Source of the DNA: an uncultured Alphaproteobacteria bacterium | GTDB lineage: Bacteria; Pseudomonadota; Alphaproteobacteria; Caulobacterales; Hyphomonadaceae | Direction: 5' to 3' | Assembly (NCBI GenBank): GCA_903831255.1 | Contig: CAIKWZ010000070.1 | Location: 1-37,503 of the forward strand | Length of the DNA stretch: 37,503 nt | Shown here: piece by piece, positions 8,886 to 17,180 of the stretch | How the letters are laid out: each line of letters begins with the position of its first letter | How positions within the stretch are numbered: the stretch's first letter is position 1 | Program-made: the position numbers and the translations under genes | The notes under the pieces: generated by a model | Told to the model about the DNA's origin: nothing | The model's database searches: none | Seen by the model: the letters and a program-made list of their open reading frames with translations, nothing else

Positions 8886-9851
8886 ATGTCGATGACGGAT
8901 CAATCTGACATACTGACCGCCCGCAGGGTGCTGGCGCTTGAGGCGGAGGCTCTCGGCGCATTGGCTGCGTCTCTCGACGCCTCCTTCGTGAAAGCGGTCG
9001 AGGCCATGCTCTCCGCCAGGGGGCGGGTCATCCTGACCGGAGTGGGCAAGTCCGGCCATGTCGCCCGGAAGATCGCCGCGACTCTCGCCTCCACCGGAAC
9101 GCCCTCTCACTTTGTCCATCCGACCGAAGCCAGCCACGGCGATCTGGGAATGATTTCAACGGACGACGTGGTCCTGGCGCTTTCGAAATCCGGTGAGACG
9201 TCCGAGCTTTCGGATCTCCTTCATTACACCCGGCGGTTCGGCATCCCCCTGATCGCGGTGACGACAAGAGCAGAGAGCGCGCTTGGCCGCGCTGGCGATG
9301 TCGCCCTGATCCTGCCGGATGCGCCCGAAGCGTGCGGGGAGACCCAGGCGCCGACGACCTCGACCACTTTGATGATCGCCCTTGGCGATGCGCTCGCCGT
9401 CGCTCTACTCGAGCGGCGGGGGTTCAAGGCGGATCGCTTCAAGGTCTTTCATCCGGGCGGCAAGCTGGGAGCCATGCTGACGACCGCCTCGGACGTCATG
9501 CATGGAGGTGAGGAACTCCCGCTGGTGAAGCTTGGAACGCCCTTTCGCGAGGGCGTCGCGCAGATATCGCAAAAGGGGTTTGGGATATTGGGGGTGGTGG
9601 ATGTGATCGGCCACCTCAAGGGCGTGGTCACCGATGGCGACCTCAGACGATACATCGCCTCGGGCGCCCTGGCCGAGCGCATTGAGGATGTGATGACCCG
9701 CAATCCGTTCACGGTGGAGCCGGACACGCTGGCGCCGAGCGTGTTGCGGACCATGAACGAGCGAAAGATCACCCAGGTCTTTGTTGTCTCTTCGTCCTTT
9801 CCGGTCGGCCTTGTTCACCTCCACGACCTCCTGCGGGCCGGCGTCGCGTGA
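8886..9851 (+). CDS. kdsD: Arabinose-5-phosphate isomerase (KpsF/GutQ family)
   Basis: This 321-residue protein converts ribulose-5-phosphate to arabinose-5-phosphate, the substrate of KdsA. A SIS domain spans about residues 35-170, with GVGKSGHVARKIAATLASTG and the EASHGDLGM and SKSGETSE motifs. Two CBS domains follow (about 205-260 and 275-321), the usual KdsD layout. The start is either 8886 or the second ATG at 8892; neither has a strong ribosome binding site. Codons upstream to 8781 overlap kdsA and do not look like KdsD. It sits between kdsA and kdsB, so substrate supply, condensation and activation are encoded together. Confidence 0.94.
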   Translation: MSMTDQSDILTARRVLALEAEALGALAASLDASFVKAVEAMLSARGRVILTGVGKSGHVARKIAATLASTGTPSHFVHPTEASHGDLGMISTDDVVLALSKSGETSELSDLLHYTRRFGIPLIAVTTRAESALGRAGDVALILPDAPEACGETQAPTTSTTLMIALGDALAVALLERRGFKADRFKVFHPGGKLGAMLTTASDVMHGGEELPLVKLGTPFREGVAQISQKGFGILGVVDVIGHLKGVVTDGDLRRYIASGALAERIEDVMTRNPFTVEPDTLAPSVLRTMNERKITQVFVVSSSFPVGLVHLHDLLRAGVA

Positions 9852-9878
9852 GGGTTTGATGAGAGGGAGGATCCTGTC

Positions 9879-10679
9879 GTGAACGTCCTGATCGTCATAC
9901 CCGCCCGCTGGAAATCCACCCGCTTTCCCGGAAAACCCCTGCATCCGATCGCCGGGATCTCGATGCTCGCGCGTACAGCGGATGTCGCAAAAAAGGCCGG
10001 GGCGGCGTGCGGAGCTCGCGTGGTGTGTGCGACCGATGACGATCGCATTCTGGATCATGCCCGCTCCATCGGCCTCGAGGCCGTGATGACCGACCCGGAC
10101 CTCGCCTCGGGGACGGACAGGGCGCGCGCCGCGGCGGATCTTGTGGCCCCGGAGGCGGAGTTCATCGTCAATCTGCAGGGAGATGCCCCCTTCACGCCCG
10201 TCAGCCATGTCTCGGCGCTGATCGGGGCCGCCGGCGAAGCGGATGTGGTGACCCCTGTTGTTCCTTTGACCTGGAAGGCGCTGGACGATCTGCGCGAACG
10301 CAAGAAGACGACGCCCTTTTCGGGGACGACCTGCATCCGCGGCGAGAGCGGGCGCGCCCTCTGGTTTTCAAAGACGATTCTTCCCGCCATCAGGTCGGAG
10401 GCGGGTTTGAGGGCCGCCTCCGACCTCTCGCCGGTTCTCCAGCATATCGGTCTTTACGGTTACTCCCGCTCAGCGCTGGAGGCGATCTCCGTCCTGCCGA
10501 TGTCCCACTACGAAGGGCTTGAGGGTCTCGAGCAGCTGAGATTTCTCGAAAACGGCCTCAGCGTTCAGGCGGTGCTTGTCGATGCGCCTGAGCTTGCGAT
10601 CTCGGGCATCGACACTCCCGAGGATGCAGCCCTGGCTGAGCGCCTCCTTACGACCCACGGCGATCCGTTTCGCCGATGA
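9879..10679 (+). CDS. kdsB: 3-deoxy-manno-octulosonate cytidylyltransferase
   Basis: The 266-residue protein activates Kdo with CTP to CMP-Kdo before its transfer to lipid A. The N-terminal signature IPARWKSTRFPGKPL is the nucleotide-binding loop, followed by VCATDDDRI, SGTDR and NLQGDAP motifs. The HIGLYGYSRSAL and EGLEQLRFLENG stretches are typical of KdsB. The start is GTG at 9879, backed by a GGGAGG ribosome binding site. The stop overlaps the next gene's ATG by 4 bases, so translational coupling is expected. The motif spacing fits Kdo; a closely related sugar such as an amino-Kdo cannot be excluded from sequence alone. Confidence 0.93.
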   Translation: MNVLIVIPARWKSTRFPGKPLHPIAGISMLARTADVAKKAGAACGARVVCATDDDRILDHARSIGLEAVMTDPDLASGTDRARAAADLVAPEAEFIVNLQGDAPFTPVSHVSALIGAAGEADVVTPVVPLTWKALDDLRERKKTTPFSGTTCIRGESGRALWFSKTILPAIRSEAGLRAASDLSPVLQHIGLYGYSRSALEAISVLPMSHYEGLEGLEQLRFLENGLSVQAVLVDAPELAISGIDTPEDAALAERLLTTHGDPFRR

Positions 10680-11272
10680 ACGCAGACATTTACATTGTGC
10701 GCCACGGCAACACGTTCGACCCGGGAGACACGCTTCTCAGGGTTGGGGCGAGGACTGATCTGGCTTTGTCCCTGTCAGGGTGCGAGCAGGCCGACCGACT
10801 GGGCCGACATTTCCGCGAAAGAGATATTGTTTTCTCCTCGATCCGGACGGGTCCCCTTCGACGGACCCGCGAGACGACAGACCGTATCGGCGCTTACCAG
10901 AGATCGCTCGCAGACATCCGCATTGAGCCGTTTCTGAAGGAGATTGATTACGGCCCGGATGAAGGTGTGGCGGAGAGCGAGGTGCTGGCCCGGATTGGAC
11001 CGGCGGGGCTTCAGGCGTGGGAAGAGGCCGGCCGGCCGCCTCCGGGCTGGATCGTAGATCCGCCAGCGCTGGAGGCATCCTGGCGGTCTTTGTTCGAGCA
11101 TCTTCAATCAACCCCGGGCGCTCATCTGGTCGTCACCTCCAACGGGATTGCCCGATTTGCGCGTTCGGCCATCGGAGATAGGGGACCAGGAAAACTCTCA
11201 ACCGGCGGCTATGGCGTGATCCGCCTCAGTGCGGGTGGGCCGGAGGCCCTCTGCTGGAATGAGCGCCCCTGA
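10676..11272 (+). CDS. Histidine-phosphatase superfamily protein, second catalytic His replaced by Asn
   Basis: This 198-residue protein begins YIVRHGNTFD, carrying the RHG phospho-acceptor histidine. The SSIRTGPLRRTRET arginine motif and the acidic KEIDYGPDEG motif are also present. The C-terminal His expected in a VSHG-like motif is Asn here (VVTSNGIARF), so one of the two catalytic histidines is missing. It overlaps kdsB by 4 bases, implying a role in the same pathway. Because no kdsC is in the cluster, it could act on Kdo-8-phosphate or be a specialised or inactive relative; this is inference. The residues around the substitution look intact, so I do not call it a pseudogene. Confidence 0.82.
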   Translation: MNADIYIVRHGNTFDPGDTLLRVGARTDLALSLSGCEQADRLGRHFRERDIVFSSIRTGPLRRTRETTDRIGAYQRSLADIRIEPFLKEIDYGPDEGVAESEVLARIGPAGLQAWEEAGRPPPGWIVDPPALEASWRSLFEHLQSTPGAHLVVTSNGIARFARSAIGDRGPGKLSTGGYGVIRLSAGGPEALCWNERP

Positions 11273-11381
11273 GGGGGGACGTGCGTTACAGAATGAAGCG
11301 TAAGGTGATTTGCCCGGACGGGGGAGGCTGAGCGATGGAGAGAGCTCGGCGGCCAGGCAGAGGAAGAGGCGGAGCTTTGAG

Positions 11382-12533
11382 ATGAACTTCATCGACCTTC
11401 AGGCGCAACGGGCCCGCATCGCTCCGGAGATTGACGCCGCCATCGGGCGCGTTTTGTCGACCTGCGGGTTCATCATGGGGCCTGAGGTTGTAAACTTCGA
11501 GGCGGCTCTGGCCTCGTTCGCCGGGGCCAGGCATGCTCTTGCCTGTGCGAACGGAACCGATGCGCTTCTCATCCCCTTGCGGGCCTGGGACATTGGCCCC
11601 GGGGATGCGGTTTTTGTGCCTTCTTTCACCTTTGTCGCGTCCGCCGAGGTCGCGCCCCTCGTGGGAGCAAGCCCAGTTTTTGTCGACGTGCTGCCGGATA
11701 CCTACAATATGGATCCCGAAAGCCTTGAGGCCGCGATTCTGGCGGTCAAGGCGGCTGGAGAGCTGACGCCGCGGGCAATCATTGCGGTCGATCTATTCGG
11801 CCAGCCGGCGGATTATCCTGCGATCTCAGAGATTGCGAAGCGCCACGGGCTGAAGCTGATCGCCGACCAGGCGCAGGGGTTCGGATGCACGCTGAACGGC
11901 CGCCAGCCGCTGGACTGGGCCGATGTGGCGACAGCGTCTTTTTTTCCGGCGAAGCCTCTCGGTTGCTATGGCGACGGAGGGGCCGTTCTCACCAATGACC
12001 CAGCGCTGGCAGGCCTTGTGGACTCCATACGAATTCATGGAAAGGCGAGCGCTGAGGACATGGCGGCGCGCCGCTATGACAATGATCCGCGCTATCTCAA
12101 CATGCGCGTCGGGGTCAATTCGAGGCTCGATGCTCTTCAGGCGGCGATACTTGTCGAGAAGCTGAAGATATACCCCGACGAGCTTGTTCGTCGTGACGCG
12201 ATTGCCCGACGGTACTCTGAACGTCTTGCGCCTTATGTGCGGCAGGTTCCAAAGGTGATCGCCGGAGGGTTTTCGAACTGGGCCCAGTACACGATCGAAC
12301 ATGACGCTCGTGACGCCCTGTGCGCCCATCTCAAGACGAAGGGCGTTCCGACGGCGATCTATTATCCGATCCCGATCCACATGCAGGATGTCTACAGCCG
12401 CTATCCTCGCGCGCCGGGAGGGCTGCCCGTGACGGAGGCCGTGAGATCTCGGGTTGTGTCCCTGCCCATGCATCCCTACCTCTCGGAGCAGGATCAGGAT
12501 CGGGTCGTGGAGTCGATTGCCTCCTTTAGCTAG
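11382..12533 (+). CDS. DegT/DnrJ/EryC1/StrS sugar aminotransferase, WbpE-like
   Basis: This 383-residue PLP-dependent enzyme probably aminates a nucleotide-linked keto sugar for LPS. The opening MNFIDLQAQRARI, FIMGPEV, CANGTDAL and PSFTFVASAE follow the WbpE/WlbC pattern. The PLP lysine lies in SFFPAKPLGCYGDGGA and the VGVNSRLDALQAAIL and YYPIPIH motifs are present. WbpE acts on UDP-2-acetamido-3-keto-glucuronate. GnnB, which makes the 3-amino sugar of some lipid A, is related, so the substrate is open. The ATG at 11382 has GGAG 7 bases upstream; the frame extends back to 11310 without conserved sequence. It is 109 bases after the histidine-phosphatase gene, probably the last gene of the Kdo operon. 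Confidence 0.87.
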   Translation: MNFIDLQAQRARIAPEIDAAIGRVLSTCGFIMGPEVVNFEAALASFAGARHALACANGTDALLIPLRAWDIGPGDAVFVPSFTFVASAEVAPLVGASPVFVDVLPDTYNMDPESLEAAILAVKAAGELTPRAIIAVDLFGQPADYPAISEIAKRHGLKLIADQAQGFGCTLNGRQPLDWADVATASFFPAKPLGCYGDGGAVLTNDPALAGLVDSIRIHGKASAEDMAARRYDNDPRYLNMRVGVNSRLDALQAAILVEKLKIYPDELVRRDAIARRYSERLAPYVRQVPKVIAGGFSNWAQYTIEHDARDALCAHLKTKGVPTAIYYPIPIHMQDVYSRYPRAPGGLPVTEAVRSRVVSLPMHPYLSEQDQDRVVESIASFS

Positions 12534-12560
12534 CGTCCGCCCCCCTGTCATATCTCATAG

Positions 12561-12597
12561 GGGCGATGACGGCTGGTCTGCGATCACACCATCGCCC
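12561..12597 (+). terminator. Possible intrinsic terminator after the aminotransferase gene
   Basis: GGGCGATG at 12561-12568 pairs perfectly with CATCGCCC at 12590-12597 and is followed by TTT. The loop is long (21 bases) and the U-tract short, so it would be a weak terminator. It lies in the 80-base gap between two convergent genes, where a bidirectional terminator is expected. Confidence 0.4.
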
Positions 12598-12613
12598 TTT
12601 CAGGTGAGCGAGA

Positions 12614-13231
12614 TCAGTCGTCGGCCGCCGGGGGTGTCTCTCCTTTAACGCCGACGGTGCGGATCCGGATCGAACGGACTTCCATCGATCGCCTTTTGTC
12701 AGGGGCCACGGGACGTATCCCGATGAAGTCATAGCCTTCGCTGTCGCCCCGCGGTGGCACGCTCCAGATGAACGTGTAGGGCGCAAACTCTGCGGTTAAG
12801 GGGAAGGTTCGCCATCCGCTTTCCTCGCCGGCTCGCGCCATATAGGCGGCCTCGAACTGGCTCGCCCCAAACTCTCCGGCGGCGCGTGCCTCAATCGCGA
12901 CCTCGACCTCCCGGTTCTCGAAGGCGTATTCAAGGTCTTCGGCCAGGACAAGATGGGGGCCTGAGCGCGGGTCGTCATAGGTCTGCTCTGCGAGGCGGTT
13001 GATCCGCAGGAGAACGCCCTCTCCTGCCGACCCAGGCTCGAAAGTTAGTCCCCCGGTCTCCCCCGGAAGGAAGCGGTGAAGTTCTTCGCCGGCAGCCAGA
13101 ACGTCTTCAGCGTTCCGCCCGCCGCCGCTGAGCGGGCCGGTTGGAGGTCTTTCCGCGAACGGGTCGAGGGCCAGGAATACGAAGGCCGCTGCAATCAGCA
13201 GCGCCATCGGAAAGAAAAGACGGTCGGACAT
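12614..13231 (-). CDS. Membrane-anchored protein of unknown function
   Basis: I do not recognise a family for this 205-residue protein. Residues about 5-23 (LFFPMALLIAAAFVFLALD) form one membrane segment. A Gly/Pro-rich linker and an acidic soluble domain rich in alternating hydrophobic residues follow, so a beta-sheet periplasmic domain is likely. Trp and Phe cluster around residues 140-160 (WRTFPLTAEFAPYTFIWSVPPRGDSEG). The orientation is inferred as N-in with the bulk in the periplasm. It is divergent from the next conserved hypothetical (149-base gap). The start has no strong ribosome binding site, and nothing in the sequence gives a function. Confidence 0.6.
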   Translation of the reverse strand: MSDRLFFPMALLIAAAFVFLALDPFAERPPTGPLSGGGRNAEDVLAAGEELHRFLPGETGGLTFEPGSAGEGVLLRINRLAEQTYDDPRSGPHLVLAEDLEYAFENREVEVAIEARAAGEFGASQFEAAYMARAGEESGWRTFPLTAEFAPYTFIWSVPPRGDSEGYDFIGIRPVAPDKRRSMEVRSIRIRTVGVKGETPPAADD

Positions 13232-13338
13232 CGAAAAATGGCCTTCAGGCGTTCCATCCCATCCCTAACGAGCGGGGACGCGATGGGAAAGCGTCAGTTG
13301 CTGAAGATCCTGCCGACGCCTGTAACAATCCGTCAATT

Positions 13339-13353
13339 CTCTTTTGCAAAGAG
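13339..13353. repeat. Perfect 6-bp inverted repeat upstream of the conserved hypothetical
   Basis: CTCTTT and AAAGAG flank the 3-base loop TGC, 28 bases before the ATG at 13381. It is compact enough to be an operator for a small dimeric regulator or part of the promoter. Function is unknown. Confidence 0.3.
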
Positions 13354-13380
13354 GGGGGAGGGTTGGAAGGATTGTCACGT

Positions 13381-13851
13381 ATGGTCGTGGACGCACGCAT
13401 TGATGCAAAGACCCTAAAGGCCGCCAACATCAATTCGGCGACCTATCTCGCGACCGATTATCTGAACCATTACAATGAAGTGGCCATGCTTGTCGGCATG
13501 CTCGGCGACATGCCGGAGATGTGCGACCTGATCATCGAATGGCAGCCCATATCCTACGCCGAGCATTTCCGGCAGACAGGCTTCAGCGACAAGGAACTGG
13601 CGATCGCCGCCTTCGAGCAGGCCCCGGCCGACGTCCTCGCCCGCTTCAGGGCCGCCTGCAACGAGGTGGAAGAGGCGATTTATGAGGTCCAGCGCCAGCT
13701 CAAGGCGGCGCCGGAGAAGGCGGCTCGCGTCGCTGTTTACGGTCAGGAGATCTTCGAGCTGATCAGTCTCGTTGGCGGAGTGATCAACGGCGAAGGCGAG
13801 CAGACGATCGACGACGGCGCCCAGGCGGACGTCGACGCTCTCTTTGCCTGA
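13381..13851 (+). CDS. Conserved alphaproteobacterial hypothetical protein
   Basis: This 156-residue protein is probably all-helical and soluble, with no signal peptide or membrane segment. The pattern Asn-His-Tyr-Asn-Glu, then GMLGDMPEMCDLI and WQPISYAEHFRQTGF, then KELAIAAFEQAP resembles uncharacterised proteins I associate with Alphaproteobacteria; that is memory, not a search. No catalytic motif is evident. The ATG at 13381 has GGAAGG about 10 bases upstream. The frame is open back to 13141, but that part is antisense to the neighbouring gene and Arg-rich, so I exclude it. A 15-base hairpin at 13339-13353 lies just upstream. Confidence 0.7.
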   Translation: MVVDARIDAKTLKAANINSATYLATDYLNHYNEVAMLVGMLGDMPEMCDLIIEWQPISYAEHFRQTGFSDKELAIAAFEQAPADVLARFRAACNEVEEAIYEVQRQLKAAPEKAARVAVYGQEIFELISLVGGVINGEGEQTIDDGAQADVDALFA

Positions 13852-13934
13852 TAATTCGTTCCCATACCGGCTTTCCCGTCCTCTTCTGCGGATCCCGCGC
13901 CCTTGATCTCCATCCCGCAAACGGGGAGGGTGAG

Positions 13935-14276
13935 ATGAACCCGTTGAACAGGGTTCGGAGACGCGACGTCATGAGCGGGATCAGAATCGCAAGAACGGCG
14001 GGTCCTGAGGGCGGACGCTACGCAGCTCTTGTCGACGGTCATGAATGCGAGCTGACCTATCGTCTCGATAGGGCGGGCGGTCATCCGGTCATGGCTATCG
14101 ACCGGACTTATGTGGACAAGTCTTTGTCGGGACGCGGCGTCGGTCTGGCATTGCTGGAGCGCGCTGTGGCGGACGCCCGCGATGAGGGATTGTTGATTGA
14201 TCCGAGATGCTCCTTTGTTCGCGCCCAGATGGCCCGCAGGCCCGAGTGGAGCATGTGTCTTGCCCGCCCCCTCTGA
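13935..14276 (+). CDS. GNAT family N-acetyltransferase, YidJ/CG-type
   Basis: This protein of up to 113 residues fits the short acetyltransferase family with a minimal GNAT fold (PF14542-like). It contains a beta strand run ending in ELTYRL, then IDRTYVDKSLSGRGVGLALLERAVADARDEG. The GRGVG loop binds the acetyl-CoA pyrophosphate. The tail SFVRAQMARRPEWSMCL matches the family's conserved C-terminal segment (usually C-x-F/Y-V-x-x-x-x-x-x-x-P-E-(F/W)). The start at 13935 has GGGAGGG close by; the internal ATG at 13971 is the alternative and begins right at the domain. The natural acceptor is unknown in this family. Confidence 0.82.
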   Translation: MNPLNRVRRRDVMSGIRIARTAGPEGGRYAALVDGHECELTYRLDRAGGHPVMAIDRTYVDKSLSGRGVGLALLERAVADARDEGLLIDPRCSFVRAQMARRPEWSMCLARPL

Positions 14277-14294
14277 GATGACGGTGTATGTTCT

Positions 14295-14798
14295 ATGACG
14301 CCGGAAAATCCAGATAAGCCCTATTGGGAGACCAAGCGCCTGTCGGAGATGACAGAGGCTGAATGGGAGGCCCTGTGCGACGGGTGCGGCAAGTGCTGTC
14401 TTGTGAAGCTGGAGGATGAGGATACGACCGAGGTCCTCTACACGGGCCTTCACTGTCGCCTTCTGGACGCTTCAACCTGTCAGTGCTCGAACTACGAGAA
14501 CCGCAGGGATTATGTCCCGGACTGCATCAAGCTCACCGCAGAGACCATTCCGGTCTATGACTGGTTGCCGAAGACCTGCGCCTACCGCTTGATTGAGGAG
14601 GGTCGTCCGCTGCCTGAATGGCACCACCTGGTGTGTGGCGACCGTGAGGAGATCCATCGTCGTGGCGTCTCCGCGAAAAACAAGACCATCAGCGAGGATG
14701 AGGTCGCCGAAGAGGACGCCCTCGACCACGTCGCTCCCTGGGCCAATCGTCCGCCGTCAGCTTACCGACGCCGCAATCGGCGCACGCAGAAACGCTGA
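14295..14798 (+). CDS. ycgN: YcgN/UPF0260 family cysteine-cluster protein
   Basis: This 167-residue protein has the conserved cysteine pattern of the zinc/iron-sulfur-cluster-binding YkgJ/YcgN superfamily (PF03692). It shows CDGCGKCC near residue 29, then LHCRLLD-ASTCQCSNYENR, VPDCIKL and LPKTCAYRL, followed by PLPEWHHLVCGD. The start at 14295 begins the family-typical MTPENPDKPYWETKRL. The Arg-rich tail (SAYRRRNRRTQKR) looks like an unstructured extension. It is 18 bases downstream of the GNAT gene and probably cotranscribed. The biochemical role is unknown across the family; metal binding is inferred from the cysteines. Confidence 0.9.
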   Translation: MTPENPDKPYWETKRLSEMTEAEWEALCDGCGKCCLVKLEDEDTTEVLYTGLHCRLLDASTCQCSNYENRRDYVPDCIKLTAETIPVYDWLPKTCAYRLIEEGRPLPEWHHLVCGDREEIHRRGVSAKNKTISEDEVAEEDALDHVAPWANRPPSAYRRRNRRTQKR

Positions 14799-14839
14799 CG
14801 GCGAGGTCCATCCCGTCGCCCGGCTCCCTTGCGCCGTGA

Positions 14840-17017
14840 TCACGGCTCCGCCGGAAATCCTCGATCGCGCATAAGGGCGTTGATCGAGGCGTCCCGTCCG
14901 CGAAAGGCCCGGTAAGCCTCCGTCGGATCGACGGCATTGCGCACGGCGAAGAGGTTATCAACGAGCTTGCGCGCCATATCCTTGTCGTAGAAGCCTCCCG
15001 GCGCCTTGGCGAAAGCCTCAGCGGCGTCAGATGTGAGGACGTCCGCCCACAGATAGCCGTAATAGCCGGCCGCATATCCCTCGCTTGAGAAGACATGGCC
15101 GAACTGCGTCGAGCGGTGTCGCATGGGGATCTGCGGGGGCATGCCGAGCCGGGCCAGCTCCTCGCGCTCGAAGGTCTTGGGATTGAGGCCTGTCGGATCG
15201 ATCGAGTGATAGGTCATGTCCATGATTGCCGAACCGAGGAACTCGACGGTTGCAAACCCCTGGTTGAAGGTGGAGGCCTTGAGGATTCTGTCGACCAGAT
15301 CCTGCGGCATGGGCTTGCCGGTCTGATGATGGCGCAGATAGCCCGAGATGACCTTGTCCGTCAGGAGCCAGCGCTCGAGCAGCTGCGACTGAAACTCCGT
15401 GTAGTCTCTGACCCCGCCATTGAGCCCGGGATAGTCGACCCTCGAGGAGAGGGCGTGAAGGGCGTGTCCGAACTCGTGGAAGAAGGTCTCCGCATCATCG
15501 AAGGAGATCAGGAGGGGCTGTCCCGGCGGAGGCTTGACGAAATTGGAATTGTTAGACGCGAGAACGACTGTCTCTCCGTCAATCGTCGAGTGAGAGCGAT
15601 AGCTCGTGGCCCAGGCGCCTGAGCGCTTGCCGACGCGCGCATAGGGGTCAAGATACCAAAGGCCAATGAGCTTGCTGCTGGTCCGATCATGGACCTCCCA
15701 GACGCGCACATCGGGATGGAAGACCGCAACACGGCCTTCCGGCACAGGAGTAAACCGGAAGTTGAACAACTCCCCGGCGACGAAGAACATCGCCTCCCTT
15801 AACGCGTCGAGCTGGAGATACGCCTTCACCTCCTCGCTATCGAGCGCATAGGTCTCCTTGCGTACCTTCTCCGCGTAGTAACGATAGTCCCAGGGCTCGA
15901 TAACAGCTTTGTCCCCGCTCCGGGTGGCGAGGGTCTGCATGTCCGCCACCTCTTCGCGCACCCGTTCTTTGGCGGCAGCCCATACCGCTTCCATGAGACG
16001 CGTGGCTTCAGCGGGAGAGCGCGCCATGTTGCCCTGAAGCCGCCAGTCCGCATAGGTGCGGAAGCCAAGGAGCCCCACCCGCTCGTGCCGCAGTTGCAGG
16101 GTACGGGCGATCAGGGCGTTGTTGTCGTTATCGTCTCCATTATCGCCCCGGCTGTAATAGGTTCTCCAGACCGCCTCGCGGGCCGCCCGATCGTCTGCAA
16201 ATGTCAGAAACGGATCCATCGAGGACCGCGTATTGGTGATGGCGATCTCTCCCGGCCGTCCGCGGGCGTCGGCCTCCGCACGCGCCGAGGCGACAAAGGA
16301 ACCGGGAAGGCCGCCGGCCCGGTCCGCGGACAGAAACGTCACATACTTTTCCTCGTCCGCGAGCAGGTTATTGGCGAAGCGTGTATGGAGGCCCGCCAGC
16401 TCCTGATTGATCTCGGCATGACGGCGCTTGCCGTCCTCGTTGAGGGCGGCCCCATTGAGAGCAAAACGCTCATGGGTGAGCTTTAGCAGTCGCGTCTGCT
16501 GCGGTGTGAGACTGAGGCGCGAGGAAGCGGACTGCAGGCGATCGATCCGGGCGAAGAGGGCCGCGTTCTGAATGATCTTTGAATTATAGGCGGACAGGCG
16601 GGGCGCGATCTCTCTCTGAATCGCCCGGAACTCGGGGGATGAGAGGTTCGAAGACCAGATGCCGTAATAGGTCATCGCCCGGTCGAGGGGAGCGCCAGCC
16701 CGTTCCATGGCCTCGATGGTGTTGGCGAAGGTTGGGGCTTCAGGATTAGAGGCGATCTGATCGATCTCGGCGAGATGGGCCGCCATGCCGGCCTCAAGGG
16801 CCTCCCTCAGATCAGCCAGAGACATCTTTTCGAATGCAGGCGTGCCTCCGTAGGAGCCCGTCCATTCAGCCAGTAACGGATTGGTTTCGAGGGCTTCGCG
16901 TGTCGCCGCATCCGCAATGGGCGAGGGCGCTGCGGCTGGCGCAGGACTTTGCACACACGCCCCGAGCCATGCGGCGGTGAAGAGCAGGGCGAGAGCGTGG
17001 CGGACAGGAGAGATCAT
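14840..17017 (-). CDS. dcp: M3 family peptidyl-dipeptidase, predicted lipoprotein
   Basis: This 725-residue zinc peptidase removes C-terminal dipeptides from short peptides in related enzymes. The N-terminus has a hydrophobic signal and lipobox LGAC with Cys21, then a Pro/Ala linker, so it is probably anchored in the envelope. The zinc motif HEFGH is at 514-518, and a third ligand Glu is expected near 541 in DYTEFQSQLLERW. The GGVRDYTEFQSQ and FATVEFLGSA blocks, and the C-terminal GYYGYLWADVL, match the Dcp/oligopeptidase A family. E. coli Dcp is about 680 residues and lacks a lipobox, so the extra length is mainly the export segment. It converges on ycgN (41-base gap). Confidence 0.93.
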   Translation of the reverse strand: MISPVRHALALLFTAAWLGACVQSPAPAAAPSPIADAATREALETNPLLAEWTGSYGGTPAFEKMSLADLREALEAGMAAHLAEIDQIASNPEAPTFANTIEAMERAGAPLDRAMTYYGIWSSNLSSPEFRAIQREIAPRLSAYNSKIIQNAALFARIDRLQSASSRLSLTPQQTRLLKLTHERFALNGAALNEDGKRRHAEINQELAGLHTRFANNLLADEEKYVTFLSADRAGGLPGSFVASARAEADARGRPGEIAITNTRSSMDPFLTFADDRAAREAVWRTYYSRGDNGDDNDNNALIARTLQLRHERVGLLGFRTYADWRLQGNMARSPAEATRLMEAVWAAAKERVREEVADMQTLATRSGDKAVIEPWDYRYYAEKVRKETYALDSEEVKAYLQLDALREAMFFVAGELFNFRFTPVPEGRVAVFHPDVRVWEVHDRTSSKLIGLWYLDPYARVGKRSGAWATSYRSHSTIDGETVVLASNNSNFVKPPPGQPLLISFDDAETFFHEFGHALHALSSRVDYPGLNGGVRDYTEFQSQLLERWLLTDKVISGYLRHHQTGKPMPQDLVDRILKASTFNQGFATVEFLGSAIMDMTYHSIDPTGLNPKTFEREELARLGMPPQIPMRHRSTQFGHVFSSEGYAAGYYGYLWADVLTSDAAEAFAKAPGGFYDKDMARKLVDNLFAVRNAVDPTEAYRAFRGRDASINALMRDRGFPAEP

Positions 17018-17180
17018 GAGGCGCTCCGAAGGACAGATCAGTCTAGGCCTGATGTCTCACGCGGGGATCGTTGTCGGCAAGACCGGAGCGGGGTGGTATC
17101 GCGTTTAGGGATGACATTCAGCGCCTGTGGAATGCGCGCCTGTGTTCAGATCTCCGATGCAGCTCGAAGCTCGCTATTGT

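Noticed and set aside
9405-10208. 267-codon minus-strand frame opposite kdsD and kdsB
   Set aside because: It spans the junction of two certain genes on the other strand; composition rich in Arg, Gly and His as expected for antisense frames.
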